From the NCBI RefSeq assembly GCF_007644045.2, contig NZ_VMDW02000090.1, positions 31,762 to 95,761 of the forward strand: a stretch of DNA of 64,000 nucleotides, given 5' to 3'. Shown in pieces: positions 1-8,604 of this stretch. Position 1 is the first letter of the stretch. Each line of letters begins with the position of its first letter. Origin of the DNA: Vogesella urethralis. Its GTDB lineage: Bacteria; Pseudomonadota; Gammaproteobacteria; Burkholderiales; Chromobacteriaceae. Below the pieces are notes generated by a model, which was given only the letters and a program-made list of their open reading frames with translations, ran no database searches and had not been told where the DNA came from. Both the position numbers and the translations under genes were made by a program.

Positions 1-983
1 CGGCTGAACAGCTCGGCAACAGTGGGCACGTCGTCGATCAACCCCTGTACTTGGCCGATTAGCTGCACTCCTTTGTCGTGGTTGCCTTCTTCGATGGCCA
101 GACGGATCGATTCGGTGGCGGCGCCGAACTGGGCTAGCTGCCGCAGCGATTGCGGCTGAGTCAGCATGCCGCCGATGACCACCTTAGCCACCGGCATGCC
201 CAGCTTGCGGCTGACGCCCATGGCGCGCCAGCCGGCGGTCAGCAGGCCCAGTGGTTTGCGGGTGGCTTTGCGGGCGGTGGCGGTATCCATTACCCGGCAC
301 CACAGGCCATCAAAGTTTTTGGAATAAATGGTATCGCTCACGTTACGTTCGCGGATCATGTCTTTGGTGCGCTGGTGCACCGGGCTTTCGCGGGTCATGG
401 CCAGGCGGCTGCCCATGGCGATGGCGTCGGCGCCCAGCGCTAGGGCGGCAATCAGGCCGCTGCCGGTGCCGAAGCCACCGGCGGCGATGATGGGTAGCGA
501 CGATACCTTGCGGATGGCCGGAATCAGCACCAGCGACGTTACCTCGCCGCCGTGGGCCGCCGCTTCGTGGCCGGTTACCAGCAGGGCGTCCACGCCGGCT
601 TTTTCTGCCGAGATGGCGTGCTTTTCGGTTACCACGGTGGCGATCACCTTGCCGCCATACTCGCGGGCGCGCTTGACGATCCAGTCGCCCTTGCCCAACG
701 AGAAATTGATCACCGGTACTTTTTCCTGTAACGCGACTTCGGCATTCTCTTTGGCACCCGGCATCATCAGGGTGCAGCCAATGCCGAACGGCTTGTCGGT
801 CAGTTCGCGAATGCGGCGAATGGCGGTGCGAGTTTGTTCGGCATTCAATGGGCCGGTAGCGAGGATGCCCAAGCCGCCTGCATTGCTGGTGGCGGCCACC
901 AGCTCAGGTACGGCGATGTAGCTCATGCCAGGGCAGACCAGCGGCAGCTGAACGCCGAAGGTGTCGGTGAAGCGGGTTTGCAT
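1..983 (-). CDS. Nitronate monooxygenase (2-nitropropane dioxygenase family), 3' end cut by window
   Basis: Reads from an ATG at 983 down to the window edge; 327 codons are visible and the C-terminus is missing. The protein is an FMN-dependent TIM barrel that by family oxidises alkyl nitronates. The start MQTRFTDTFGVQLPLVCPGM and the glycine-rich phosphate-binding stretches (IIAAGGFGTGSG, ADAIAMGSRL) are typical, and a VTGHEAAAHGGE stretch carries the family's catalytic-region His. It faces away from the small membrane gene at 1058. FabK-type enoyl reductases share the fold, but the active-site stretch favours nitronate monooxygenase. Confidence 0.88.
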   Translation of the reverse strand, partial: MQTRFTDTFGVQLPLVCPGMSYIAVPELVAATSNAGGLGILATGPLNAEQTRTAIRRIRELTDKPFGIGCTLMMPGAKENAEVALQEKVPVINFSLGKGDWIVKRAREYGGKVIATVVTEKHAISAEKAGVDALLVTGHEAAAHGGEVTSLVLIPAIRKVSSLPIIAAGGFGTGSGLIAALALGADAIAMGSRLAMTRESPVHQRTKDMIRERNVSDTIYSKNFDGLWCRVMDTATARKATRKPLGLLTAGWRAMGVSRKLGMPVAKVVIGGMLTQPQSLRQLAQFGAATESIRLAIEEGNHDKGVQLIGQVQGLIDDVPTVAELFS

Positions 984-1057
984 GGTGTTAGCTCTGTATG
1001 GGTTGTAGTGATGTATTCTTGTCAGAATCTTTGCCATTTTTCAAACGGATGTTTGAT

Positions 1058-1234
1058 ATGTATCTGATTCTGATTGGCTGGCTGTATGTCGTACTGATGC
1101 TGGCGGTAGCGCAAGATAGCTTGGTGCGGACTGGCATCATCGTGTTTTTTCTGGGAGTGTTGCCAACGTGGCTGATCCTGTGGATCGTGCGCCGGCGCCA
1201 CTTGCGGCGCCAAAACCCGGATGGCGATATCTGA
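1058..1234 (+). CDS. Small two-helix membrane protein, unknown function
   Basis: A 58-residue protein starting MYLILIGWLYVVLMLAVAQ. It has two hydrophobic helices (about residues 2-18 and 26-44) and an Arg/His-rich tail (RRRHLRRQ) that by the positive-inside rule should be cytoplasmic. In-frame ATGs at 1049 and 998 would add 3 or 20 residues; I chose 1058 because the hydrophobic helix begins there, but no strong ribosome site decides it. Small proteins of this type recur in betaproteobacteria. No function is claimed. Confidence 0.6.
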   Translation: MYLILIGWLYVVLMLAVAQDSLVRTGIIVFFLGVLPTWLILWIVRRRHLRRQNPDGDI

Positions 1235-1244
1235 TTCGACTGTC

Positions 1245-1274
1245 TTGAGTTGCGCCTTTTTATAGTGTTACAAT
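1245..1274 (+). promoter_or_regulatory. Probable sigma-70 promoter of rpsB-tsf
   Basis: TTGAGT (1245-1250) and TACAAT (1269-1274) are separated by 18 bases, giving predicted initiation near 1281 and a leader of about 100 nt before rpsB. It is the best promoter match in the gap and is correctly oriented for a highly expressed ribosomal operon. Confidence 0.6.
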
Positions 1275-1309
1275 TGCGAGTTCCCTCAATGTCTGGGGGA
1301 TATCACGCA

Positions 1310-1354
1310 CATCCGTACCAAAGGGTGCCCGTTTACGGGTTGTCTGTACGGATG
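1310..1354 (+). promoter_or_regulatory. Structured rpsB leader, candidate S2 autoregulatory element
   Basis: A perfect 9-bp outer stem pairs 1310-1318 (CATCCGTAC) with 1346-1354 (GTACGGATG). Inside it a 5-bp hairpin pairs 1328-1332 with 1335-1339. The element ends 27 nt before the rpsB ATG and has no U-tract, so it is not a terminator. In E. coli, S2 represses rpsB-tsf through a structured leader; that this hairpin plays the same role is inference. Confidence 0.45.
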
Positions 1355-1381
1355 GAGGCATAACCCTTTTGGAGATTCAGA

Positions 1382-2110
1382 ATGTCCACCAACGTGACCA
1401 TGCGTCAAATGCTTGAGGCCGGCGTACACTTCGGCCACCAAACCCGCTTCTGGAACCCGAAGATGGCTCAGTACATCTTTGGCAGCCGCAACAAGATTCA
1501 CATCATCAACCTGGAAAAAACGCTGCCGCTGTTCGTGGAAGCCCAGGAATATGTGCGTCGTCTGACTGCCAACAAGGGTACCGTTCTGTTTGTGGGCACC
1601 AAGCGTCAAGCGCGTGAGATCGTCCGCGAAGAAGCCGCCCGTGCAGGCGTGCCGTTCGTGGATCACCGCTGGCTGGGCGGCATGCTGACCAACTACAAGA
1701 CCGTTAAGCAGTCCATCAAGCGTCTTGAAGATAAGCGTGCTCAGCTCGAAGCTGGCGACCAGTCCGGTTTCAACAAGAAAGAACTGCTGGACCTGCAACG
1801 CGACGTTGAAAAACTGGAGCGTTCGCTGGGCGGTATCAAGGATATGAAAGGTCTGCCGGACGCGATCTTCGTTATCGATACCGGCTACCAGAAAGGTGCC
1901 GTTGTTGAAGCCAAGAAACTGGGTATTCCGGTAATCGGCGTGGTTGATACCAACAACTCGCCGGATGGCATTGACTACGTTATCCCGGGTAACGATGACT
2001 CCAGCCGCGCTATCCGCCTGTACGCTCGCGGTATCGCCGATGCTGTTCTGGAAGGCCGCGCTCAGGCAATCCAGGAAATCATCGCTGCTGAGCCGGCTGC
2101 TGCCGAGTAA
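1382..2110 (+). CDS. rpsB: 30S ribosomal protein S2
   Basis: Complete 242-residue S2, the usual length. It opens [20 protein letters not shown] and carries the S2 signatures [11 protein letters not shown] near the N-terminus and [12 protein letters not shown] around residues 159-170. S2 joins the 30S subunit late and is needed for S1 binding. GGAG sits just upstream of the ATG. A strong terminator follows, then tsf, the normal arrangement in which some transcripts read through to EF-Ts. Confidence 0.98.
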   Translation: MSTNVTMRQMLEAGVHFGHQTRFWNPKMAQYIFGSRNKIHIINLEKTLPLFVEAQEYVRRLTANKGTVLFVGTKRQAREIVREEAARAGVPFVDHRWLGGMLTNYKTVKQSIKRLEDKRAQLEAGDQSGFNKKELLDLQRDVEKLERSLGGIKDMKGLPDAIFVIDTGYQKGAVVEAKKLGIPVIGVVDTNNSPDGIDYVIPGNDDSSRAIRLYARGIADAVLEGRAQAIQEIIAAEPAAAE

Positions 2111-2116
2111 GCAGAA

Positions 2117-2142
2117 GAAAAGGGGCGAAAGCCCCTTTTTTT
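2117..2142 (+). terminator. Intrinsic terminator between rpsB and tsf
   Basis: AAAAGGGGC (2118-2126), GAAA loop, GCCCCTTTT, then a T run to 2142. It probably attenuates rather than abolishes transcription into tsf, because no separate strong tsf promoter is visible in the 77-nt gap. Confidence 0.85.
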
Positions 2143-2187
2143 AGACCTCAGTTTCAACGTATCACGATTTAATTCAAGGAGTTCACC

Positions 2188-3054
2188 ATGGCGGAAATCA
2201 CCGCAAAAATGGTATCCGACCTGCGCGCTGCGACCGGTCTGGGCATGATGGAGTGCAAGAAAGCACTGGTAGAAGCTGAAGGCGACCTGGCCAAAGCTGA
2301 AGAAATCCTGCGCATCAAGTCCGGTGCCAAAGCCTCCAAAATGGCTGGCCGCGTGGCTGCCGAAGGCATCATCGGTTCCTTCGTGGCTGGTGGCGTTGGC
2401 GCCCTGGTAGAAGTGAACTGCGAAACCGACTTCGTCGCCAAAGACCCGACCTTCATCGCACTGGCAACCGCCGCTGCCAAAGCCGTGGTTGAAGCCAACC
2501 CGGCCGACGTTGAAGCGCTGGCTGCTGTTGTGGTGGATGGCGAAGCTGTGGAAGAGATCCGCAAGGCTGCCATCGCCAAACTGGGCGAGAACATGACCAT
2601 CCGTCGTTTCGTACGCTACGAAACCGACGGCGCCATCGCTACCTACCTGCACGGTGCCAAAATCGGCGTGATCGTCGATTTCAAAGGTGAAGAGCAAGTG
2701 GGCAAAGACGTGGCCATGCACGTTGCTGCCTCCAAGCCGATCTGTGTTTCCAAAGACCAGGTTTCTGCCGACGTGCTGGAACAAGAGCGCAAGATCTACA
2801 CCGCTCAGGCTGCTGAATCCGGCAAGCCGGCCGACATCGTTGCCAAAATGGTTGAAGGTCGCATCAACAAGTTCCTGGCTGAAGTGACCCTGCTGGGTCA
2901 GCCGTTCGTGAAAAACCCGGACGTGACCGTAGAAAAACTGCTGGCCGAAAAAGGCGCTTCCGTAAAAGCTTTTGCTATGTTTGTAGTAGGCGAAGGCATC
3001 GAGAAGAAAGTGGTCGACTACGCTGCTGAAGTCGCTGCTGCTGCCCAGCTCTGA
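2188..3054 (+). CDS. tsf: Elongation factor Ts
   Basis: A 288-residue EF-Ts that recycles EF-Tu by catalysing GDP release. The N-terminal UBA-like domain ([20 protein letters not shown]) is followed by the EF-Tu-contacting TDFVAKD motif at about residues 80-86. AAGGAG lies 8 nt before the ATG. Length and order (rpsB-tsf-pyrH-frr) are canonical. Confidence 0.98.
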   Translation: MAEITAKMVSDLRAATGLGMMECKKALVEAEGDLAKAEEILRIKSGAKASKMAGRVAAEGIIGSFVAGGVGALVEVNCETDFVAKDPTFIALATAAAKAVVEANPADVEALAAVVVDGEAVEEIRKAAIAKLGENMTIRRFVRYETDGAIATYLHGAKIGVIVDFKGEEQVGKDVAMHVAASKPICVSKDQVSADVLEQERKIYTAQAAESGKPADIVAKMVEGRINKFLAEVTLLGQPFVKNPDVTVEKLLAEKGASVKAFAMFVVGEGIEKKVVDYAAEVAAAAQL

Positions 3055-3078
3055 TCGCTAGCTTAAGCTGATCGATAT

Positions 3079-3110
3079 AACGGCACCCTGCACCGCAGGG
3101 TGCCGTTTCG
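3079..3110 (+). terminator. Terminator after tsf
   Basis: A 13-bp stem (3079-3091 with 3095-3107) around the loop ACC, reading AACGGCACCCTGC on the left arm. Only a short T run follows, so termination may be partial. Confidence 0.7.
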
Positions 3111-3148
3111 CAAACTGAAGAATTCAAAACCGCATGCCAGAGGTAATC

Positions 3149-3868
3149 ATGAGCCAATCCCCCGCCTATAAACGCATTCTGCTGAAGCTTTCCGGTGAAG
3201 CCCTGATGGGTGATGACAGCTACGGGATTAACCGCAATACGATCGAGCAGATCGTTTCCCAGATCAAGGAAGTGGTGGATCTGGGCGTGCAAGTCGGCAT
3301 CGTGATTGGTGGCGGTAACATTTTCCGCGGCGTGGCTCCGGCCGCTGCCGGCATGGATCGTGCCACTGCCGACTACATGGGCATGATGGCCACCGTGATG
3401 AATGCGCTGGCACTGAAAGACGCCATGACCAAGGCCGGCCTGATTGCCCGCGTGCAATCCGCGCTGACCATGCAGCAGATTGCCGAGCCCTACGTGCGCG
3501 GCAAGGCCATGCAGTACCTGGAAGAAGGCAAAGTGGTGATTTTTGCCGCCGGTACCGGCAACCCGTTCTTTACCACCGACACCGCCGCTGCACTGCGCGG
3601 TATGGAAATGAACGTGGACATCATGCTGAAGGCCACCAAGGTTGACGGTGTGTACACCGACGATCCGAAGAAAAACCCGGACGCCGTACGCTACCAGACG
3701 CTGACTTTCGACGAGGCTATCTCGCGCAACCTGAAGGTGATGGACGCTACCGCCTTCGCGCTGTGCCGCGACCAGCACCTGAACATCAAGGTGTTCAGCA
3801 TCTTCAAGCAGGGTGCGCTGACCCGCGTCGTGCTTGGCGAAGACGAAGGCACGCTGGTACACTGCTGA
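3149..3868 (+). CDS. pyrH: UMP kinase
   Basis: Phosphorylates UMP to UDP in pyrimidine nucleotide synthesis; a hexameric member of the amino acid kinase fold. Start [20 protein letters not shown] contains the KLSGE phosphate loop, and GGGN (about residues 53-56) and the TDTAAALR stretch are family hallmarks. An in-frame ATG at 3134 would add five residues, but AGAGG is correctly spaced for 3149, giving 239 residues, the normal size. Confidence 0.97.
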   Translation: MSQSPAYKRILLKLSGEALMGDDSYGINRNTIEQIVSQIKEVVDLGVQVGIVIGGGNIFRGVAPAAAGMDRATADYMGMMATVMNALALKDAMTKAGLIARVQSALTMQQIAEPYVRGKAMQYLEEGKVVIFAAGTGNPFFTTDTAAALRGMEMNVDIMLKATKVDGVYTDDPKKNPDAVRYQTLTFDEAISRNLKVMDATAFALCRDQHLNIKVFSIFKQGALTRVVLGEDEGTLVHC

Positions 3869-3885
3869 TTTTAACGAATCCTCAT

Positions 3886-3925
3886 AGGCGGAAACGGCCA
3901 GGCGCCGCTTTCCGCCTTGTTTTTC
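3886..3925 (+). terminator. Terminator between pyrH and frr
   Basis: Arm 3886-3898 (AGGCGGAAACGGC) pairs with 3904-3917 with one bulged base, followed by TTGTTTTTC. A read-through transcript would still reach frr. Confidence 0.7.
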
Positions 3926-3946
3926 AGAATGACAACGGGAGTAATC

Positions 3947-4504
3947 ATGATCAATGACGTGAAGAAGTCGGCCGAGCACAAAATGCAAAAATCGCTCGAG
4001 ACCTTCAAGACCGACCTGGGCAAGGTGCGCACTGGCCGTGCTCACCCCGGCTTGCTCGACCACGTTATGGTGGAATACTACGGCAGCGATGTTCCGGTAA
4101 ACCAGGTGGCCAACGTTACCAACATCGATGCCCGTACCCTGGGTGTGCAAGCTTGGGAAAAGACCATGGTTTCCAAGATCGAAAAAGCCATCCGTGACAG
4201 CGACCTGGGCCTGAACCCGTCGTCGATGGGCGAGCTGATTCGCGTGCCGATGCCGGCACTGACCGAAGAGCGTCGCCGCGACCTGATCAAGGTCGTGCGT
4301 GCCGAGGCTGAAGGTGCGCGTGTTGCCGTGCGCAACGTGCGCCGCGATGCCAACAACGACTTCAAAAACCTGCTGAAGGATAAGGCCATCACCGAGGACG
4401 AAGAGCGCCGCGGCCAGGACGAAATCCAGAAGCTGACCGACAAGTACACTGCCGAAATCGACAAGGCGCTGGCCGCCAAAGAAGCCGAACTGATGGCTGT
4501 ATAA
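3947..4504 (+). CDS. frr: Ribosome recycling factor
   Basis: A 185-residue RRF, the standard length, which with EF-G splits post-termination ribosomes. Start [20 protein letters not shown] and the core [13 protein letters not shown] are diagnostic; the C-terminal half is the expected charged helical bundle. A longer frame from 3917 exists, but GGGAG sits 6 nt before the ATG at 3947. Confidence 0.97.
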   Translation: MINDVKKSAEHKMQKSLETFKTDLGKVRTGRAHPGLLDHVMVEYYGSDVPVNQVANVTNIDARTLGVQAWEKTMVSKIEKAIRDSDLGLNPSSMGELIRVPMPALTEERRRDLIKVVRAEAEGARVAVRNVRRDANNDFKNLLKDKAITEDEERRGQDEIQKLTDKYTAEIDKALAAKEAELMAV

Positions 4505-4514
4505 GGGGCGTCCC

Positions 4515-5264
4515 TTGTTTGCAAGTTCAACACAGGATGTGCCGGAGGCGCGTGCCGTGCCTCGGCACATTGCCATCATCATGGATGGCAACGGCCGCTG
4601 GGCCAAGAAGCGCTTCCTGCCACGCGTAGCCGGTCACAAGCGCGGCCTGGACGCTGTGCGTGACACCGTCAAGGCCTGCTCGGAGCTGGGGGTGGAATTC
4701 CTCACCCTGTTTGCGTTTTCCACCGAAAACTGGCGTCGCCCGGAAGAGGAAGTCAGCTTCCTGATGGAGCTGTTCTTCGTGGCGCTGGAGCGCGAAGTCG
4801 AGCGCCTGCACCGCAACAACATCCGCTTGAAAGTGGTGGGCGCGCGTGAACGCTTTTCGCCGGCTATCCTGGCCCGTATCGACGCCGCAGAGTCACTGAC
4901 GGCGGGCAATACCGGGCTGACGCTGACCATCGCTGCCGATTACGGTGGCCGCTGGGACGTGCTGCAGGCGGTGAATGGTTTGCTGGCCAAGGGAGTGACG
5001 CAGATTGCAGAGGCCGACATTGCGGCCAACCTGTCTACTGCGTACGCGCCGGAGCCGGACCTGTTCATCCGCACCGGCGGCGAACAGCGCATCAGCAACT
5101 TCCTGTTGTGGCAGCTGGCGTACAGCGAGCTGTACTTTACCGACCTGCTGTGGCCGGATTTTGGTCGCGAGGCCCTGACCGCTGCGCTGGACTCCTTTGC
5201 TGCCCGCGAGCGCCGTTTCGGCCGCACCAGCGAGCAGTTGCCCGAAGCGCAACGCCGAGGCTGA
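4515..5264 (+). CDS. uppS: Undecaprenyl diphosphate synthase (cis-prenyltransferase)
   Basis: Condenses isopentenyl diphosphate onto farnesyl diphosphate to make the C55 lipid carrier for peptidoglycan and O-antigen. The [11 protein letters not shown] motif (residues 23-33) holds the catalytic Asp, and [15 protein letters not shown] with SELYF are the conserved distal motifs. The best start is a TTG at 4515 behind AAGGGG (249 residues); a GTG start downstream would lose only residues before the core. One copy of the repeated decamer lies inside at 5022-5031 (reverse). Confidence 0.95.
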   Translation: MFASSTQDVPEARAVPRHIAIIMDGNGRWAKKRFLPRVAGHKRGLDAVRDTVKACSELGVEFLTLFAFSTENWRRPEEEVSFLMELFFVALEREVERLHRNNIRLKVVGARERFSPAILARIDAAESLTAGNTGLTLTIAADYGGRWDVLQAVNGLLAKGVTQIAEADIAANLSTAYAPEPDLFIRTGGEQRISNFLLWQLAYSELYFTDLLWPDFGREALTAALDSFAARERRFGRTSEQLPEAQRRG

Positions 5265-5267
5265 TTC

Positions 5268-6071
5268 ATGCTCAAGACCCGTATCATCACGGCGCTGGTC
5301 CTGCTTCCTTTGATGCTGGCCGCGCTGTTCTTTTTTCCGCCCGCTGCCTGGGCGGCCTTTTCCTGGCTGATCATCGTGCTTGCCATGTGGGAGTACGCCC
5401 GCATGGCCGCCATCCGTGGCATGCAGCAATGGCTGTATCTGGGGGGTAGCACGCTGTTGGCCGCGGCCGCCTGGTTCAGCGGTTTCGTGCCGGATGGCAC
5501 CATGATGGCCATTTCGCTGCTGGTCTGGCTGGTACTGGCACCGCTGTGGCTGCGCAAGCGCTGGGCCATTCCGGGGGGCATGCCGGCTATGGTGCTGGGC
5601 TGGTTGCTGATGTTTCCGGCGTGGTTTGCTTTTCTGGCCTGGCACCCGGACAGTTCGGCGGTTAGCGGCAAGCAGCTGCTGGCGGTGATGGGCCTGGTAT
5701 GGGTGGCCGACGTGGCGGCCTACTTTGCCGGCAAAGCGTTCGGCAAACACAAGCTGGCACCGGCCATCAGCCCGGGTAAAAGCTGGGAAGGTGTCGTCGG
5801 TGCCGTCATCGGCGTGGCGGCTTACGTGTGGCTGGTGAATGATCTGGGCTGGCTGAACATCCCGCTGCCGCTGGTACTGCTGCTGCCGCTGGCGCTGGGC
5901 CTGACTGTGGTCAGCGTGGTAGGGGACCTGCTCGAGTCCTGGTTCAAGCGCAGTGCCGGCATCAAGGACAGCAGCAATCTGTTGCCTGGCCACGGCGGCG
6001 TCTACGATCGCATCGATAGCCTGATCGCCGTGCTGGCGGTATCGCACGCACTGCGTTTGCTGCTTGCTTGA
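5268..6071 (+). CDS. cdsA: Phosphatidate cytidylyltransferase
   Basis: Integral membrane enzyme making CDP-diacylglycerol from phosphatidate and CTP, the branch point of phospholipid synthesis. 267 residues with about seven or eight hydrophobic helices. The C-terminal CdsA signature is clear: [18 protein letters not shown] followed by [13 protein letters not shown]. It starts 3 nt after the uppS stop, so the two are translationally linked. Confidence 0.96.
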   Translation: MLKTRIITALVLLPLMLAALFFFPPAAWAAFSWLIIVLAMWEYARMAAIRGMQQWLYLGGSTLLAAAAWFSGFVPDGTMMAISLLVWLVLAPLWLRKRWAIPGGMPAMVLGWLLMFPAWFAFLAWHPDSSAVSGKQLLAVMGLVWVADVAAYFAGKAFGKHKLAPAISPGKSWEGVVGAVIGVAAYVWLVNDLGWLNIPLPLVLLLPLALGLTVVSVVGDLLESWFKRSAGIKDSSNLLPGHGGVYDRIDSLIAVLAVSHALRLLLA

Positions 6072-6078
6072 GATTTGC

Positions 6079-7257
6079 ATGACTATTCAATACATAACTG
6101 TACTCGGCGCCACCGGTAGCATCGGCAGCAATACGCTGGATGTGGTGGCCATGCACCCGGATCGCTACCGGGTGTTTGCCCTGGCTGCCCACAGCCAGGT
6201 CGACAAACTGCTGCAGCAATGCCTGCAGCATCGTCCGCGCTACGCAGTGCTGGTGGATGCGGCGGCGGCGGCCAGCTTGCAGCAGCAGTTGGCCGCCGCA
6301 GGCGCCGACACCGAAGTGCTGGCCGGCGAGGCCGCGCTGAGTGATATTGCCTGCGCTGCCGAGGTGGACATGGTGATGGCCGCCATCGTCGGCGCGGCTG
6401 GTCTGCGGCCAACCTTGGCAGCCGCGGCGGCCGGCAAGCGTATCCTGCTGGCCAATAAGGAATCGCTGGTGGTTGCTGGCGACCTGTTTATGCGCACCGT
6501 GCGCGAGAGCGGCGCCACCTTGCTGCCGGTGGATAGCGAGCACAATGCGCTGTTCCAGTCGCTGCCGGCCGGTTTTGACGGCGATCTGGCCGCGGCCGGG
6601 GTGGTGGAACTGATCCTGACGGCGTCGGGTGGCCCGTTCCGGCACCATAGCCTCGAACAGTTGCAACATGTCACGGCGGACGATGCCTGCAAGCACCCGA
6701 ACTGGGTAATGGGGCGCAAGATTTCGGTAGACTCTGCCAGCCTGATGAACAAGGGGCTGGAGGTGATCGAGGCGCGCTGGCTGTTCAATACGCCGGCCGA
6801 GCAAATCAAGGTGGTAGTGCACCCGCAAAGTGTTATCCACTCCATGGTGCGTTACCACGACGGTTCCATCATGGCGCAACTGGGGTCGCCCGACATGCGC
6901 ACGCCGATCGCCTACGCCATGGCCTGGCCGCAGCGCATTGCCGCCCCAGTGCAGGCGCTGGATTTCCTGACGCTGGGCAGCCTGACCTTCGAAGCACCCG
7001 ACCTGCAGCGCTTTCCGTGCCTGCGACTGGCATTTGATAGCCTGCGTACCGGTGGCGACGCCTCGGCAGTGCTGAATGCGGCCAACGAAGTGGCCGTTGC
7101 CAGCTTTCTCTCCGGTCGCATCGGCTTCCTGCAGATTCCGCAACTGATCGAGCGCGCGCTGTCACGGATGGATCTGGCGCTCAGTGCGGATCTTGATAGC
7201 CTGCTGGCCAAAGATGCCGCCACGCGGGCGCTGGTGACGGAGTGGGTGGCAGCATGA
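6079..7257 (+). CDS. dxr: 1-deoxy-D-xylulose 5-phosphate reductoisomerase
   Basis: First committed enzyme of the MEP isoprenoid pathway, supplying precursors for uppS. The NADPH-binding [11 protein letters not shown] loop is near residues 10-20. The substrate and metal region [10 protein letters not shown] and the SGGPF and SLMNKGLE motifs are intact. I chose the ATG at 6079 (392 residues) over an upstream TTG because [13 protein letters not shown] matches the family start. The reverse 12-mer GCGGCCAACCTT lies at 6405. Confidence 0.97.
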   Translation: MTIQYITVLGATGSIGSNTLDVVAMHPDRYRVFALAAHSQVDKLLQQCLQHRPRYAVLVDAAAAASLQQQLAAAGADTEVLAGEAALSDIACAAEVDMVMAAIVGAAGLRPTLAAAAAGKRILLANKESLVVAGDLFMRTVRESGATLLPVDSEHNALFQSLPAGFDGDLAAAGVVELILTASGGPFRHHSLEQLQHVTADDACKHPNWVMGRKISVDSASLMNKGLEVIEARWLFNTPAEQIKVVVHPQSVIHSMVRYHDGSIMAQLGSPDMRTPIAYAMAWPQRIAAPVQALDFLTLGSLTFEAPDLQRFPCLRLAFDSLRTGGDASAVLNAANEVAVASFLSGRIGFLQIPQLIERALSRMDLALSADLDSLLAKDAATRALVTEWVAA

Positions 7258-8591
7258 CGGTGCTGTCCTTCCTGCTGGTGATCGGCGTGCTGGTCACCTT
7301 TCACGAGTTTGGCCACTTCCTGGCGGCCAGGCTGTGTGGCGTCAAGGTGCTCACTTTTTCCATCGGTTTCGGCAAGCCGCTATGGGCACGCACCATCGGT
7401 GATACCGAGTGGCGGCTGGCATGGATTCCGCTGGGCGGTTTTGTGCGCATGCTGGACGAGCGCGAGGCGCCGGTGGCTCCGGCCGACCGGCCCCGCGCCT
7501 TTAACCAGCGCCCGGTATGGCAGCGCATGATCATCGTGCTGGCTGGGCCGCTGGCCAATCTGCTGCTGGCAGTGGGGCTGTTTTCCGTCACCATGAGCGG
7601 CGAGCAAACCCGGCTGCAGCCGCTGGTAGGCACGGTGGCCGCGCAAACCGCCGCGGCGGCGGCTGGCGTCAAGCCGGGCGATCGCATCGTGGCTGTTAAC
7701 GGCCAACGCGTCGCCGACTGGGGCGAGGCGCGCGAGGCGATGGGCATGGCCATCGTCAACGACGGCCGGCTGGAGCTGGCCTTGCAGCGCCAGCAACAAG
7801 CACTGACGGCCCGTTTTGACCTGGCTGGCTTTGGCCTGGAAAAGTTCGATCAGGCGACCATGGGCAAGCTGGGTGTCTTGCCGGCGCGTTATTTACCCGA
7901 AATTGCCGCGGTGCAGCCGGGTGGCGCAGCGGCGCGTGCAGGGCTGAAGGCCGGGGACCGGTTGTTGGCTGTCAATGGCAAACCGCTGGCAAGCTGGGAA
8001 GCTTGGGTGCAGTGGGTGCACAATCATCCTGGTGAGCAGTTCACCGTGTCTGTACTGCGTAATGGCAAGCCTCTGCAACTGTCTTTGCGCCCCGATGTGG
8101 TGGTGCAGGACGGTGGTAGTGTTGGCCGCATTGGCGCAGCGCCCGCCATCGACAAACCCTGGCTGGCAAGCTTGACGCAGCGCGTGCAGGTGCCGTTTGC
8201 CGAAGCAATGGCCGCTGCGCTGGCCCGTACGCGCGACCTGTCATGGCATACGCTCGGAACGCTCGGTGCCATGGTGACTGGCGGTGTCTCGCTGGACGCC
8301 TTGAGCGGCCCGCTGACGATTGCAGAGTATGCCGGCAAGAGTGCGGACGCTGGCTGGGTGGCGCTGCTGGAATTCATGGCACTGATCAGTGTCAGTCTAG
8401 GGGTATTCAATCTGCTGCCTGTGCCGATGCTGGATGGCGGGCACTTGCTGTATCATGTGGCGGAATGGCTCAGGGGGCGACCGCTTCCTGATCGCGTATA
8501 CGAAGTCGGTCAGCGTCTGGGGATGGCTTTCATTTTGATGGTCATGATGCTGGCCCTGTTCAATGACTTCGCCCGGTTGCTGGCCGGCTAG
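7254..8591 (+). CDS. rseP: RIP zinc metalloprotease RseP (site-2 protease)
   Basis: Inner-membrane S2P protease which in enterobacteria cleaves RseA and remnant signal peptides. Zinc motif HEFGH is at residues 17-21 inside the first helix; two PDZ domains occupy the periplasmic middle; the C-terminal [13 protein letters not shown] supplies the third zinc ligand (LDG). 445 residues. The ATG overlaps the dxr stop (ATGA). Confidence 0.96.
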   Translation: MTVLSFLLVIGVLVTFHEFGHFLAARLCGVKVLTFSIGFGKPLWARTIGDTEWRLAWIPLGGFVRMLDEREAPVAPADRPRAFNQRPVWQRMIIVLAGPLANLLLAVGLFSVTMSGEQTRLQPLVGTVAAQTAAAAAGVKPGDRIVAVNGQRVADWGEAREAMGMAIVNDGRLELALQRQQQALTARFDLAGFGLEKFDQATMGKLGVLPARYLPEIAAVQPGGAAARAGLKAGDRLLAVNGKPLASWEAWVQWVHNHPGEQFTVSVLRNGKPLQLSLRPDVVVQDGGSVGRIGAAPAIDKPWLASLTQRVQVPFAEAMAAALARTRDLSWHTLGTLGAMVTGGVSLDALSGPLTIAEYAGKSADAGWVALLEFMALISVSLGVFNLLPVPMLDGGHLLYHVAEWLRGRPLPDRVYEVGQRLGMAFILMVMMLALFNDFARLLAG

Positions 8592-8604
8592 GATCATAAC
8601 AAAC

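Noticed and set aside
2062..2784. Long open frames opposite rpsB, tsf, lon, bamA and others
   Set aside because: They are antisense shadows of GC-rich genes, lacking ribosome sites and family features.
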